A stretch of DNA of 64,000 nucleotides from Campylobacterales bacterium. GTDB lineage: Bacteria > Campylobacterota > Campylobacteria > Campylobacterales > Sulfurospirillaceae. The DNA lies in contig JAFGFU010000035.1 in the NCBI GenBank assembly GCA_016930915.1, forward strand, positions 1 to 64,000. Direction: 5' to 3'. Within the stretch, counting starts at the first letter, position 1, and each line of letters starts with the position of its first letter. Shown one piece after another: positions 9,072 to 20,818 of the stretch. The position numbers and the translations under genes were made by a program. The notes beneath the pieces are model-generated. The model was not told the origin of the DNA and made no database searches. It saw nothing but the letters and a program-made list of their open reading frames with translations.

Positions 9072-9953
9072 TTACTCAACGCCCCGTACTTTTTTCATCT
9101 CTTCTTCTCTCTCTTTCAAGAAAAGCTCAAGATTATATTTTTGGCGGTATTGTGGAGTCATAAGATGAATGAGCATATCCCCCATATCAATGACAGTCCA
9201 GTTATCGTCCGCATCAACATTTAAAAAATTCTCACCTGCACCTTTAAGTTCCGTTTTCAGGTGATCTAAGAGTGAAAGCCCGTGTCGCTCACCCATAGTT
9301 GTTGCAATAATGACAGTATTAACAAAATAATCTTTGCCACTCATATCAAAAACTTGAATATCTTCTGCTTTTTTATCACTTAAAGCAGTGACGATTCTTT
9401 CAATTCTATTATCCATTGGATTCCTTGTGTAAAAGGCTATCACTTCATTTTCAATGGCTTTTGGGATAAAACGTTTGTCTAAAAATGAGCGTAGCTTTGA
9501 AGAGCTGATATTAACATGAATTGGTAAAATTTTCAAGTCTTTTGGCGGTATAAATGTTCCTCTTGGTGCGATAACAAATTCAACAAGTGCGCAAAGCTCT
9601 TCATAACGGTTCCATTTAGGAAGGGTTGCATACGAATCACTCCCAACAATGAGATAAAGCTTTGCATTAGGGTAAAGACTCTTTACATGTAAAACGGTTT
9701 CAATGGTGGGAACTTGCCGTTTTTGGTCACATTCATAGGAAAAAATTTCTACTTTTTCCATGCCTTTAAACATTTTAGCAAGCCAGTTTTGGCGCAAAGG
9801 AGCTGGGGCATAAAAGCTATCTTTAAATGGGCTTAAAAAGGTTGTTACAATCAATAATTTGTCAATATCTAAGACTTCAAGGGCTTTAGTAACAATGGAC
9901 TCATGCCCTGTGTGCGGAGGGTCAAACGATCCTCCAAAAATAGCAATATTCAA
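9072..9953 (-). CDS. nadD-rsfS: Fused nicotinate-nucleotide adenylyltransferase (NadD) - ribosomal silencing factor (RsfS)
   Basis: N-term MNIAIFGGSFDPPHTGHESI (NadD); C-term IERIVTALSDKKAEDIQVFDMSGK...NLDADDNWTVIDMGD-type RsfS; single open frame of 293 aa. Confidence 0.92.
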   Translation of the reverse strand: MNIAIFGGSFDPPHTGHESIVTKALEVLDIDKLLIVTTFLSPFKDSFYAPAPLRQNWLAKMFKGMEKVEIFSYECDQKRQVPTIETVLHVKSLYPNAKLYLIVGSDSYATLPKWNRYEELCALVEFVIAPRGTFIPPKDLKILPIHVNISSSKLRSFLDKRFIPKAIENEVIAFYTRNPMDNRIERIVTALSDKKAEDIQVFDMSGKDYFVNTVIIATTMGERHGLSLLDHLKTELKGAGENFLNVDADDNWTVIDMGDMLIHLMTPQYRQKYNLELFLKEREEEMKKVRGVE

Positions 9954-10065
9954 TGTCTCTCTCCGTGGACTTTAAACTTTTTTATACATCATTTTTGCTA
10001 AAATGATTCGCTTTTCTACGCAAGAAGTTTAATTAAAAATGACTATTATATCAAAAGGAAGACCT

Positions 10066-11067
10066 ATGGCACTCAAAATTGCTATAAATGGATTTGGTCG
10101 CATTGGAAGATGCGTTGCAAGAATTATTGATTCAAGAGATGATGTTGAGTTGGTATGTGTCAACGATACAGCAGATCGTGCTACCACAAAACAGTTACTC
10201 AAATACGATAGCGTACATGGTGTTTTCGCTGGGCACGTTGAGTTGCTTGAGAATGATTATATGCAAATGGGAAAATCAAAAGTTAAAATGTTTTCTACCC
10301 GTGATCCAAAAGAGCTTAATTTTGCAGATTACGGTGTGGATGTTGTTTTGGAGTGTACGGGTGCACTTTTAACACAAAAAGATACACAAATTTTTATTGA
10401 TAATGGCATTAAAAAAGTGATTCTCTCAGCACCTGCAAAAGATGATACTCCAACCTTTGTCATTGGTGTCAATGAAGATAAATACGCAGGTCAAGCGATT
10501 ATCTCTAATGCCAGCTGTACCACAAACTGTTTAGGACCTGTGGCAAAAATTTTAGACGATGCGTTTGGCATTGACAAGGGCTTAATGACAACCGTTCACT
10601 CCTATACAAATGATCAAAATATTTTAGATGTCAAACACCGTAAAAATGATTTACGTCGTTCTCGTGCGGCTGCGGTTAATATGATTCCTACGACCACAGG
10701 TGCAGCCAAAGCGATTGGGCTGGTTTTACCTCATTTAAAAGGAAGATTACACGGTCAAAGTGTGCGTGTTCCAACACCGAATGTTTCTATGGTAGATTTA
10801 AACGTGGTCGTTAAAAAAGCAACCACCAAAGAAGAAGTCAATGCAATTTTGAGCGAAAAAGCACAGGGTGCATTAAAAGGTATTTTGGAAGTGGATGTTG
10901 AGCAAAGAGTGTCTCAAGATTTTCTTTCTAGCTCATGGAGTTCGATTGTTGCAGTGGATTTAACCCAAGTGATTTGTGGTGATATGATTAAAGTAATGGC
11001 ATGGTATGACAATGAGTGGGGCTATTCAACCCGTTTGGTTGATATGGCATTGCACATTAGCAAATAA
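10066..11067 (+). CDS. gap: Glyceraldehyde-3-phosphate dehydrogenase
   Basis: MALKIAINGFGRIGR, SNASCTTNC active site; the track start 10039 is 9 codons upstream. Confidence 0.97.
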   Translation: MALKIAINGFGRIGRCVARIIDSRDDVELVCVNDTADRATTKQLLKYDSVHGVFAGHVELLENDYMQMGKSKVKMFSTRDPKELNFADYGVDVVLECTGALLTQKDTQIFIDNGIKKVILSAPAKDDTPTFVIGVNEDKYAGQAIISNASCTTNCLGPVAKILDDAFGIDKGLMTTVHSYTNDQNILDVKHRKNDLRRSRAAAVNMIPTTTGAAKAIGLVLPHLKGRLHGQSVRVPTPNVSMVDLNVVVKKATTKEEVNAILSEKAQGALKGILEVDVEQRVSQDFLSSSWSSIVAVDLTQVICGDMIKVMAWYDNEWGYSTRLVDMALHISK

Positions 11068-11077
11068 AGGATAAGGC

Positions 11078-12277
11078 ATGATTCGCTCGATTCGAGACCT
11101 CGATATTGCAGGAAAAAAAGTTTTTATTCGTTGTGATTTTAATGTTCCTTTGGATGAGTTTACCAATATCACCGATGATAGGCGTGTGCGCTCCGCTATT
11201 CCTACGATTCGTTACTGTTTAGATCATGGATGTTCCATTATTTTAGCAAGCCATTTAGGTCGTCCTAAGGGTGCTGTGGAGGAAAAATATTCTCTCGCTC
11301 CTGTGCAGATGAGACTCAAACGCCTTTTGGATAAAGAGGTTATGTTGAGTTCTGATGTGATTGGTAAAGATGCGGTTGAAAAAGCGGCTGCTTTGCAACC
11401 AGGAGAGGTGCTTTTACTTGAGAATTTACGATTTCACAAAGGCGAAACAAGCAATGATGAAGAGTTTGCCAAAGCTTTAGCGGATATGGCGGATATTTAT
11501 ATTAATGATGCGTTTGGTGTTTGCCATAGAGCGCATGCTTCAGTTGAGGCGATTACGCACTATTTCAATGAAAAAACATCGGCTGCTGGATTTTTGCTCC
11601 AGAAAGAAATAGAGTTTTCACGCAATCTGCTTCGTCGCCCTACACGTCCGTTTGTGGCTGTTGTGGGTGGAAGTAAAGTAAGTGGTAAGCTTCAAGCCCT
11701 TGTTAATCTTTTGCCTCGTGTCGATAAACTGGTTATTGGTGGTGGTATGGCGTTTACCTTTTTAAAAGCACAAGGGCTTGATATTGGTAATTCTATCGTT
11801 GAAGATGATTTACTCGATGAGGCGAATCGTGTGATGGAAGAGGCAAAACGTTTGGGTGTTAAAATTTATCTACCTGTAGATGTCGTAGCAGCACAAACCT
11901 GCTCACAAGATGCAACGATTAAGTTTGTCACGGTTCAAGAGATTCCAAAAGGATGGATGGGACTTGACATTGGACCTGCAACTTCACGTCTCTTTAGAGA
12001 AGCCTTAGCAGATGCGCAAACGATTCTTTGGAATGGACCAATGGGTGTGTTTGAGCTTGAGAAATTTTCCAAAGGAAGTTTTAAAATGTCCCATGTGATT
12101 GCGGAGGCTCATGCCACAACCGTGGTAGGTGGTGGAGATACTGCTGATGTGGTTGCTCGTGCTGGGGATGCTGATGAGATGACATTTATCTCCACAGGCG
12201 GTGGGGCTAGTTTAGAGCTTATTGAAGGAAAAGAACTTCCTGGTGTTAAAGTCCTCGCAAAAAGTGAGAACCTCTAA
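11078..12277 (+). CDS. pgk: Phosphoglycerate kinase
   Basis: [31 protein letters not shown]. Confidence 0.98.
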   Translation: MIRSIRDLDIAGKKVFIRCDFNVPLDEFTNITDDRRVRSAIPTIRYCLDHGCSIILASHLGRPKGAVEEKYSLAPVQMRLKRLLDKEVMLSSDVIGKDAVEKAAALQPGEVLLLENLRFHKGETSNDEEFAKALADMADIYINDAFGVCHRAHASVEAITHYFNEKTSAAGFLLQKEIEFSRNLLRRPTRPFVAVVGGSKVSGKLQALVNLLPRVDKLVIGGGMAFTFLKAQGLDIGNSIVEDDLLDEANRVMEEAKRLGVKIYLPVDVVAAQTCSQDATIKFVTVQEIPKGWMGLDIGPATSRLFREALADAQTILWNGPMGVFELEKFSKGSFKMSHVIAEAHATTVVGGGDTADVVARAGDADEMTFISTGGGASLELIEGKELPGVKVLAKSENL

Positions 12278-12279
12278 GC

Positions 12280-13829
<1,550 letters not shown>

Positions 13830-13837
13830 GCAAAACT

Positions 13838-14806
13838 ATGAAGCTTGTGCTACAAAAACTTTTGTACGTAGCTCTGATGCTTTGCCTTATTTCGCTTATC
13901 TCTTTTGGGGCTATTCATCTAGCTCCAAACTCTTTTTTTGCCAGTGGTGATTTGAATCCCAATATTACGCCTGAATCCTTAGAGCAACTTAAACGTGTTT
14001 ATGGGCTTGATCAATCTTTATGGATGCAGTTCTTCTCGTGGTTTAAAGCAATCATACAGCTTGATTTTGGCATCTCTTTTGCCAGTGGAAAATTAGTGCG
14101 TGAAGAGATTTTGGAGCGCTTACCTATTACCCTTTTCATGAATGTCATAAGTATGTTTTTTGTTTTTGTGTTAGCCCTTTATTGGGGAATTAAATCTGCG
14201 ATGAGGTCGAAGAGTCTGTATGATAAAACGATTAAGCAGTTTGCATTATTAAGTTATGCAATGCCTTCTTTTTATCTTGCCTTATTGTTAGTTATTTTTT
14301 TTGCAGTTGAGTGGAAGATCTTTCCCCTTTCTGGATTGCATTCACAGGGAATGAACTACGTTGGATGGCGTTATTTTGCGGATGTCGCATGGCATTTGGT
14401 ATTACCTGTTTTTGTCATGATTTTTGGTGGACTTGGTAGCTTGATAATTTATGTGAGAAGTTTGACACTGAACATCTTAAAGAGTGACTATATCTTTTTT
14501 GCACAAAGTAGAGGCGTTGAGGGTAGAGCGCTCTTAATACGCTTTATTTTACCCAATCTTTCTCCTCCTATTGTAACTATGTTAGGGCTTTCTTTGCCTG
14601 GATTAATCGGGGGAAGTGTTATTTTAGAATCTATTTTTGCTATTAATGGCATGGGACTTTTATTTTATCAAAGTGCACTCAGTCGAGATTATCCTGTGAT
14701 TATGGGCATCCTGATAATTTCTTCATTTCTAACGTTACTTGGCAATATAATTGCTGATTTAGTTTTAACAAAACTTAATCCACATTTTAAAAGGAGAACT
14801 CTATGA
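13838..14806 (+). CDS. ABC transporter permease, DppB/OppB-like
   Basis: Multi-TM; LKRVYGLDQSLWMQFFSWFKAIIQLDFGISF; permease loop DYIFFAQSRGVEGRALLIRFILPN; no partner ABC genes adjacent. Confidence 0.88.
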   Translation: MKLVLQKLLYVALMLCLISLISFGAIHLAPNSFFASGDLNPNITPESLEQLKRVYGLDQSLWMQFFSWFKAIIQLDFGISFASGKLVREEILERLPITLFMNVISMFFVFVLALYWGIKSAMRSKSLYDKTIKQFALLSYAMPSFYLALLLVIFFAVEWKIFPLSGLHSQGMNYVGWRYFADVAWHLVLPVFVMIFGGLGSLIIYVRSLTLNILKSDYIFFAQSRGVEGRALLIRFILPNLSPPIVTMLGLSLPGLIGGSVILESIFAINGMGLLFYQSALSRDYPVIMGILIISSFLTLLGNIIADLVLTKLNPHFKRRTL

Positions 14807-14952
14807 AATATATTGTAACTATTTTGTTTGTAACGCTTTTAAGCGGATGTGCGACATGGGGTGGTATTAAAAAAGATACACGAGATGGTGCAGAATGGAC
14901 AAAAGAGAAGATCAATCAAGGTGCTTCGTACGTTAAAGAGAAAACAGACTAA
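14803..14952 (+). CDS. Small (49 aa) entericidin-like lipoprotein, absent from the supplied ORF track
   Basis: MKYIVTILFVTLLSGCATWGGIKKDTRDGAEWTKEKINQGASYVKEKTD*; lipobox LLSGC; AAGGAG upstream; ATGA overlap with previous stop. Confidence 0.8.
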   Translation: MKYIVTILFVTLLSGCATWGGIKKDTRDGAEWTKEKINQGASYVKEKTD

Positions 14953-14997
14953 ACAATGTTACATGTAAAGTTTTTTAGGCTTTACATGTAAAGAGTG

Positions 14998-16119
14998 TTA
15001 TAAATTGCCAAAGAGATTTTTAAGGGCGTTTGGATCACGTTGTGCTTGTTGTTCATCTGAAGATGTTTCTGTGGCAGTAGATGTTCCAGATTCAATGAGC
15101 TCAATTTCCATACCCGTTAGCATTGAAGTAAGACGAATATTGATACCATTTTTTCCAATGGCTTTAGATTTTTGATCGCTTGGAAGAGTGACGATTGCTT
15201 TGCCATTTTGAATTTTTACATTTGAAATAATCGCAGGGCTTAATGCGCGTGAGATAAAAATTTCAGGAATACTTGAAAACTCAATACAATCAATATTTTC
15301 ATTGTGTAATTCTTTGCTTACGGCATTGATTCGAGCGCCTTTTGTTCCAACGGTTGCTCCGACGGCATCAATATTGGGGTGCAAAGACATTAATGAAATT
15401 TTAGCACGATCGCCTGGAATACGTGCGCTTCCCATGATTTTAATCAGCCCATCTTTGATTTCGGGTACTTCTAATTCTAAAAGAGATTCTAAAAATTTAG
15501 GGCTGGTACGGGAAAGTTCGACATACATGCCTTGAGATTTGTCAATGAGGACTTTACGAATGACAGATTTAACGACATTTCCTACTTTAAATTTTTCACC
15601 TTTAATACGGTTTTTACGAGGTAAAACCGCTCTAATCTCATCAATTTCAATATAAGTATTCTCGTCGTTATCAACACGTACAACACTGCCAAAAACGGTT
15701 TTGCCAACTAATTTTTGGTATTTGTCAAAAATATTATTTTCCAATAAACGTTGAATGTGGTACTCTAATTCTCGCTGAAGTGTTGCTGCAGCGGTTCTGC
15801 CTAAATTATCAAGAGGAAGTTCATAGGTCAATTCATCACCAATTTCAATTTCAGGGTCAACTTCTTTAGCCTCTTTTATGGCAATAAAATTTTCATTTCC
15901 CTCCAATAAACGCTCATCATCAGGGCTGACGACAGTAACTTTTTGATAGAGTTTAAGTGTTTTGGTTGCTGGGTCAATTTCAGCGCCATATTCATATTCG
16001 CCACCATAAATTTTCTTAGCGGTTTTGACCAATGCTAGAGTGACTGTATTACGAACTTCGTTAATATCTAAGCCCTTTTCATGGGCAATAGACTCTATAA
16101 TGTCTACAATTTTTTCCAT
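14998..16119 (-). CDS. nusA: Transcription termination/antitermination factor NusA
   Basis: MEKIVDIIESIAHEKGLDINEV; LSRTSPKFLESLLELEVPEIKDG; KH-domain GKNGINIRL; likely start at 16119 rather than 16143. Confidence 0.96.
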   Translation of the reverse strand: MEKIVDIIESIAHEKGLDINEVRNTVTLALVKTAKKIYGGEYEYGAEIDPATKTLKLYQKVTVVSPDDERLLEGNENFIAIKEAKEVDPEIEIGDELTYELPLDNLGRTAAATLQRELEYHIQRLLENNIFDKYQKLVGKTVFGSVVRVDNDENTYIEIDEIRAVLPRKNRIKGEKFKVGNVVKSVIRKVLIDKSQGMYVELSRTSPKFLESLLELEVPEIKDGLIKIMGSARIPGDRAKISLMSLHPNIDAVGATVGTKGARINAVSKELHNENIDCIEFSSIPEIFISRALSPAIISNVKIQNGKAIVTLPSDQKSKAIGKNGINIRLTSMLTGMEIELIESGTSTATETSSDEQQAQRDPNALKNLFGNL

Positions 16120-16379
16120 AAGTTTCCTTAATAAAAGATACATATTTTATATCATGGTGTGATAATCGCAATGATGAAAAATCAAAAAATACATGGAAAT
16201 TTGAACGATTGCGAGATGAAGAAAAATATTATAGCCAAAATCTTCTTGTTTTTTCTTTATAAGAAAGCTTGTTTATGCTCTTAATGAGGAATTTATCGAA
16301 AAAAAAGTATACTTCGCGATATATCTTTGTGCATTTTGGACACATACGATAACTTTCTCGAATAGAAAAGAGGTTTACG

Positions 16380-16622
16380 ATGGAAATTAAATTAGCAAGA
16401 AATGAAATCAATGGAAAACCAAAGACAATTACCTTGGAAAAAGTGACTGAAATTATCGAAAAAGAGGGACAAAAAATATTTTATTTCGATAAAGAGAATT
16501 CTCATAAAGATTTGGTTGCTTTGGTAGAAAATTTTGAAGCCAAAGGGTTTAGTGTTTACCTTCGTGATATTAAATACGGTTTAGGTGAGAGTGATTATAT
16601 GTACGAAGTACACATTTTATAA
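16380..16622 (+). CDS. HP0268-like small protein (reported nicking endonuclease family) upstream of miaB
   Basis: [40 protein letters not shown]...; position next to miaB as in Helicobacter. Confidence 0.65.
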   Translation: MEIKLARNEINGKPKTITLEKVTEIIEKEGQKIFYFDKENSHKDLVALVENFEAKGFSVYLRDIKYGLGESDYMYEVHIL

Positions 16623-16634
16623 GGCTTTTATTTT

Positions 16635-17949
16635 GGGTATTAAAGAGGAAAAAAAGCTTTATATTGAAACGCTAGGTTGTGCGATGAATGTGCGTGATTC
16701 TGAGCACATTATTGCAGAACTTGGCGATAAAGAAAATTATGTCTTAACAAGCAACCTACACGAAGCTGATTTGATTTTGGTTAATACGTGTAGTGTTCGT
16801 GAAAAACCTGTGAGTAAACTTTTTTCAGAGATTGGTAAATACAATCTTCAAAAAAAAGAGGGCGCAAAAATAGGTGTCTGCGGATGCACGGCAAGTCACT
16901 TGGGTAAAGAAATTTTTAGACGTGCCCCTTATGTGAGTTTTGTTGTTGGTGCCCGTAATGTTTCTAAAATTTCCACAGCGGTGAACACAGAAAAATTTTT
17001 AAGCGTTGACATTGACTATGATGAGAGCGATTATGCATTTGGTGAGTATCGCAATAATCGCTACAAAGCTTATGTCAATATCTCTATTGGATGCGATAAG
17101 CAGTGTACGTACTGCATTGTGCCACATACCAGAGGTGATGAGATTTCTATTCCTGCAGATTTAATTATTCAAGAAGCACAAAAAGCAGCACAAAAAGGTG
17201 CTAAAGAGATTTTTTTACTGGGGCAAAATGTTAATAACTATGGTAAACGTTTTAGTTCAAGTAGCCATGAAAAAATGGATTTTTCAGATTTGCTCAACCG
17301 TGTCAGTGAAATTGAGGAAGTAGAGCGTATTCGATTTACCTCTCCACATCCTTTGCATATGGATGACAAATTTTTAGAGACATTTGCAAAGAATCCTAAA
17401 GTGTGTAAATCTATGCATATGCCCCTTCAAAGTGGTTCAACTCATATTTTAACGCAAATGAAAAGGGGCTACAGCAAAGAGTGGTTTTTAAATCGAGCGT
17501 TAAAGTTAAAAGAGATGATACCAGATGTTTCTATTAGTACCGATATTATTGTTGGTTTTCCTGGTGAGAGTGAAGCTGATTTTGAAGATACGCTAGATGT
17601 AATGAGGCAAGTAAAATTTGATCAAATTTTTGCATTTAAATATTCTCCTCGTCCTTTAACCAAAGCAGCTGAATTTACCAATCAAGTAGATGTTGAAGTA
17701 GCAGCTGAACGTTTAGAGCGTCTTCAAAGCTTGCAAGATGCCATTTTAGATGAAATTTCTGAGAGTAAAAGAGATAAGGTTTATGCAGTTTATATTGATG
17801 AACTTCGTAACAGTGGCTTTTTAGCAGGACGAACTGACAATAACGCATTGGTTCAAATTAAAGGTGATGAAAATTTATTAGGTCAAACTGTTAATATTAA
17901 AATCACCAATCCCAAACGACTCTCTTTGTATGGCGAAATTGTTCTCTAA
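16635..17949 (+). CDS. miaB: tRNA-2-methylthio-N6-dimethylallyladenosine synthase
   Basis: [38 protein letters not shown] radical SAM motif; start uncertain (track start 16585). Confidence 0.95.
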
Positions 17950-18574
17950 AACATTGAAGCGCAGGCTTTTAGTATGGTTGGTTCCGCCGTTTATTTATCT
18001 TGTTATAAAGCTTCTGTTCTTTACATGTAAAAAAAGATTTTATTTTTCGGTAAATGGCTCTGCTATGCCGAGTATTTATGCTATTTGGCATGGAGAGCTT
18101 TTAATGGCGGCTATGGCGTATACATCGTATTCAAAGCGTGTCAGTATTGATACGATTGTGAGTAATCATTTTGATGGCGAGTTGGTGGCTAAATTGATGC
18201 GTTTATTTGGAGGAGGTACCATTCGGGGGAGTTCTTCCAAAGGGGGTGTCTCGGCACTGCGTCAAGCACTTAAAGCTCTTCAAAATGGACGGGATATTGG
18301 CATTACGCCTGATGGTCCTCGTGGACCTAGGCACAGTGTGGCAGATGGTGCTGCTGCATTGGCTCGGATTAAACGAGTTCCTATTATTACAATGCATTGT
18401 GAGCCATCTTCTTCTTGGAAAATGAAAAGTTGGGATCATTTTTGCATTCCAAAACCTTTTTCTACCTTAGACTTTTATTACAGTGATCCTTTTTATGTAC
18501 ATGAGCTCTCTTTGGATGAGGCCAAAGCTTTGATACAAAAAGAACTGTTAAAACACAATCGTGAATTATCCTAA
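17930..18574 (+). CDS. DUF374 family / lysophospholipid acyltransferase-like protein
   Basis: [40 protein letters not shown]. Confidence 0.85.
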   Translation: MAKLFSKTLKRRLLVWLVPPFIYLVIKLLFFTCKKRFYFSVNGSAMPSIYAIWHGELLMAAMAYTSYSKRVSIDTIVSNHFDGELVAKLMRLFGGGTIRGSSSKGGVSALRQALKALQNGRDIGITPDGPRGPRHSVADGAAALARIKRVPIITMHCEPSSSWKMKSWDHFCIPKPFSTLDFYYSDPFYVHELSLDEAKALIQKELLKHNRELS

Positions 18575-18584
18575 TGAAAATGGT

Positions 18585-18630
18585 ACTATTCTTGCTTCAT
18601 ATTTTACGAAACTTAAGCAAGAATAGTCTA
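18585..18630. repeat. Inverted repeat (13-bp stem, 17-nt loop) resembling a diverged copy of the TAGACTTCTTGCA terminal repeat
   Basis: ACTATTCTTGCTT...AAGCAAGAATAGT; right edge reads AAGCAAGAATAGTCTA. Confidence 0.6.
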
Positions 18631-18688
18631 ATATATATTAAAATTCAAATTAACACAAGAGTAATGCAGTGAACAAAGAGAGAGTCGT

Positions 18689-19771
18689 ATGGGCATAAGA
18701 GAGCTCCTTCAAAAAAAATTTCAAAATCTTTTTGTCTCTATTGTATTGCATGAAACAGAATGTTTATTGTATTGCAAAGTCTTTAAAAATAATAGAATTG
18801 AAAAGAGCTTTACCAAAACATTTCCTCTCACACCTCCTGTTGATGCACTCGATAAAGCCATCGAAAATTATTTGGTTGAACTTCAAGATGAATATCAGTT
18901 TGTGTATGTTGCTTATTTGCTTGGAACATTAGGACAAGGTGCTATTGAAGGTACTTCAAGTGCTCATTTTTCTAAACATCATGTTGATATGCAAAGTGTT
19001 CATCATATTACATTTGCAAAGCAGTGGTCAGCCTATGCTTCTTATATTGAAATTAAATGGGCAAAAAATCTTTTTTCCGACGTTGGGTTAGATCTTATCT
19101 ATTCTCCTTTTGTTATTTTAAATGCATGTATTCTCAATGAAAAAGTGCGTTCGAAACCAACCTGTTATATTTTGAATTGCCACGATTTTTTTATTATGGG
19201 TGTCTTTGAAGGGCAACAACTTTATTTTGGTGCTTTTTTTAAAACTCAAAGTGATACCTCTTTTGTGCATACGGAAGATATTGATGATTGGGAACATGAG
19301 CAAGAAGAAGAGAGCATTGTTTCCAAAGAAGAGCTACCTCAATTAAATGTACAAACAAAAGAAAGAGAAGAAGAAATAGACGAACTCAATGAATTTGAAG
19401 AGCTTGGAGAATTGAGAGAATTAGATGATATTGATGCCCTATCGGGTGAAAACACCTTCTCCGACGTCAATACACACACGCTTGGTTATTTTAATGGGGA
19501 AGACGCTTTAAAAGAGGAAGATATTAGCTTAGAGCTATATGGTCGTGATTTGCTGGTATATAAATATTTAAAATCTGCCTTAGAAGAGTATTATCATAAT
19601 CCTTTATATACCAGCCAATTTATTGAAGATATTGTTATTTTTGATGGCTATGAAATTAGCTCGGATTTAATTCATCAAATAGAAGATGAATTAATGATGC
19701 GTGTTGAAGTTCATAAAGTTGATGTAGGTGAACGTATCTGTGATATAGCAATTGAAGAGGTTTTTGGATGA
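18689..19771 (+). CDS. PilM-like protein (actin-fold type) with an acidic insert
   Basis: First gene of a 3-gene overlapping operon followed by two single-TM coiled-coil proteins with PilN/PilO layout; weak primary sequence similarity only. Confidence 0.5.
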   Translation: MGIRELLQKKFQNLFVSIVLHETECLLYCKVFKNNRIEKSFTKTFPLTPPVDALDKAIENYLVELQDEYQFVYVAYLLGTLGQGAIEGTSSAHFSKHHVDMQSVHHITFAKQWSAYASYIEIKWAKNLFSDVGLDLIYSPFVILNACILNEKVRSKPTCYILNCHDFFIMGVFEGQQLYFGAFFKTQSDTSFVHTEDIDDWEHEQEEESIVSKEELPQLNVQTKEREEEIDELNEFEELGELRELDDIDALSGENTFSDVNTHTLGYFNGEDALKEEDISLELYGRDLLVYKYLKSALEEYYHNPLYTSQFIEDIVIFDGYEISSDLIHQIEDELMMRVEVHKVDVGERICDIAIEEVFG

Positions 19772-20286
19772 GAAGTTTTATTGCCCCTCGCCCAAAACCC
19801 TTTTTATCGCTTTTTAGTAAAATGTGGATTGTTTTTATTGCTCTTATGTCTTTGTTTATGTTGATGTTTAATTTTTATATTGTTTTTGAGATGCGTTCAT
19901 TTAAGCAAGGCATGATTGACTTAACAAAAGAGCGTGAAATGCTCGAAGTTAAAATTGATGAAAATGATGCAATGATAGGTTCTATTTTACGTCAAAAAGC
20001 ACTTGCGGAAGATATTTTTTCTAACAATACACTTTTAAAAGATAGTATGAACAATCTTTTTGATTTGGTACCTGATCAAATAACATTAAAAAAAGTAGAA
20101 ATGCAGAAGGATTCTTTGATTTTATATGGCATTTCTCCGACTCAAGATGCGTTTAATTTTCTTTTAGCGGCTCCTTTAAAATCAATTTTTCATACCAGTC
20201 AAACGACATTTTATTTAACAAAAGAGGGGTGGTATAATTTTGTGAGTATCAATAAAATCATGAGCGAGGATGAGATACGTGAGTAA
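19768..20286 (+). CDS. PilN-like single-pass membrane protein
   Basis: Short cytoplasmic N-terminus (MRSFIAPRPKPFLSLFSK), one TM, heptad-rich segment, small C-terminal domain; 4-nt overlap with upstream gene. Confidence 0.55.
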   Translation: MRSFIAPRPKPFLSLFSKMWIVFIALMSLFMLMFNFYIVFEMRSFKQGMIDLTKEREMLEVKIDENDAMIGSILRQKALAEDIFSNNTLLKDSMNNLFDLVPDQITLKKVEMQKDSLILYGISPTQDAFNFLLAAPLKSIFHTSQTTFYLTKEGWYNFVSINKIMSEDEIRE

Positions 20287-20818
20287 TCTTGATAGAAGCC
20301 TAGATAAAATTGATATTATGAAATTATTGATTTTCTTGATGATTTTTCTTGTGCTAACTTTTGTGTTCGTTTTTTTACTGATTATCCCACACATTAAAGA
20401 ACACCGTATTTTACAAGCAGAACATAAACGTGTGTTAATCCATAAAACGCGTGTGGAAAATCTTTTTTTAGAGCGAGAATCAGAGCTTTCAAAACTCAAA
20501 ACAGAAAATGCCCATGTGGTCGCTGCATTTAAACACCCTTTTTCTCATGAAGAATTTATGGTGTATGCGAAGAAATTTTTTAGTGATGTTTCGTTGGTTG
20601 AAATTTCAAAAGGTGATTATAAAAAAGAGTTTGTCGAGTATGAGCTGAATGTTACATCTACGCTTAAAACACCGACAAATTTTTATAACTTTCTGGAAGG
20701 CTTAAATCAGTACAGTAGTATTGTACAAGCAGATTTTCCTATTCATTTAGAAGCGACCAAAGAGAGCATTACCTCGATTTTTAAAATCAAAGTGTATGAT
20801 ACGAACGTAACGCACTAG
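20270..20818 (+). CDS. PilO-like single-pass membrane protein
   Basis: One TM (MKLLIFLMIFLVLTFVFVFLLII), coiled coil, C-terminal VSTLKTPTNFYNFLEGL-type domain. Confidence 0.55.
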   Translation: MRYVSNLDRSLDKIDIMKLLIFLMIFLVLTFVFVFLLIIPHIKEHRILQAEHKRVLIHKTRVENLFLERESELSKLKTENAHVVAAFKHPFSHEEFMVYAKKFFSDVSLVEISKGDYKKEFVEYELNVTSTLKTPTNFYNFLEGLNQYSSIVQADFPIHLEATKESITSIFKIKVYDTNVTH

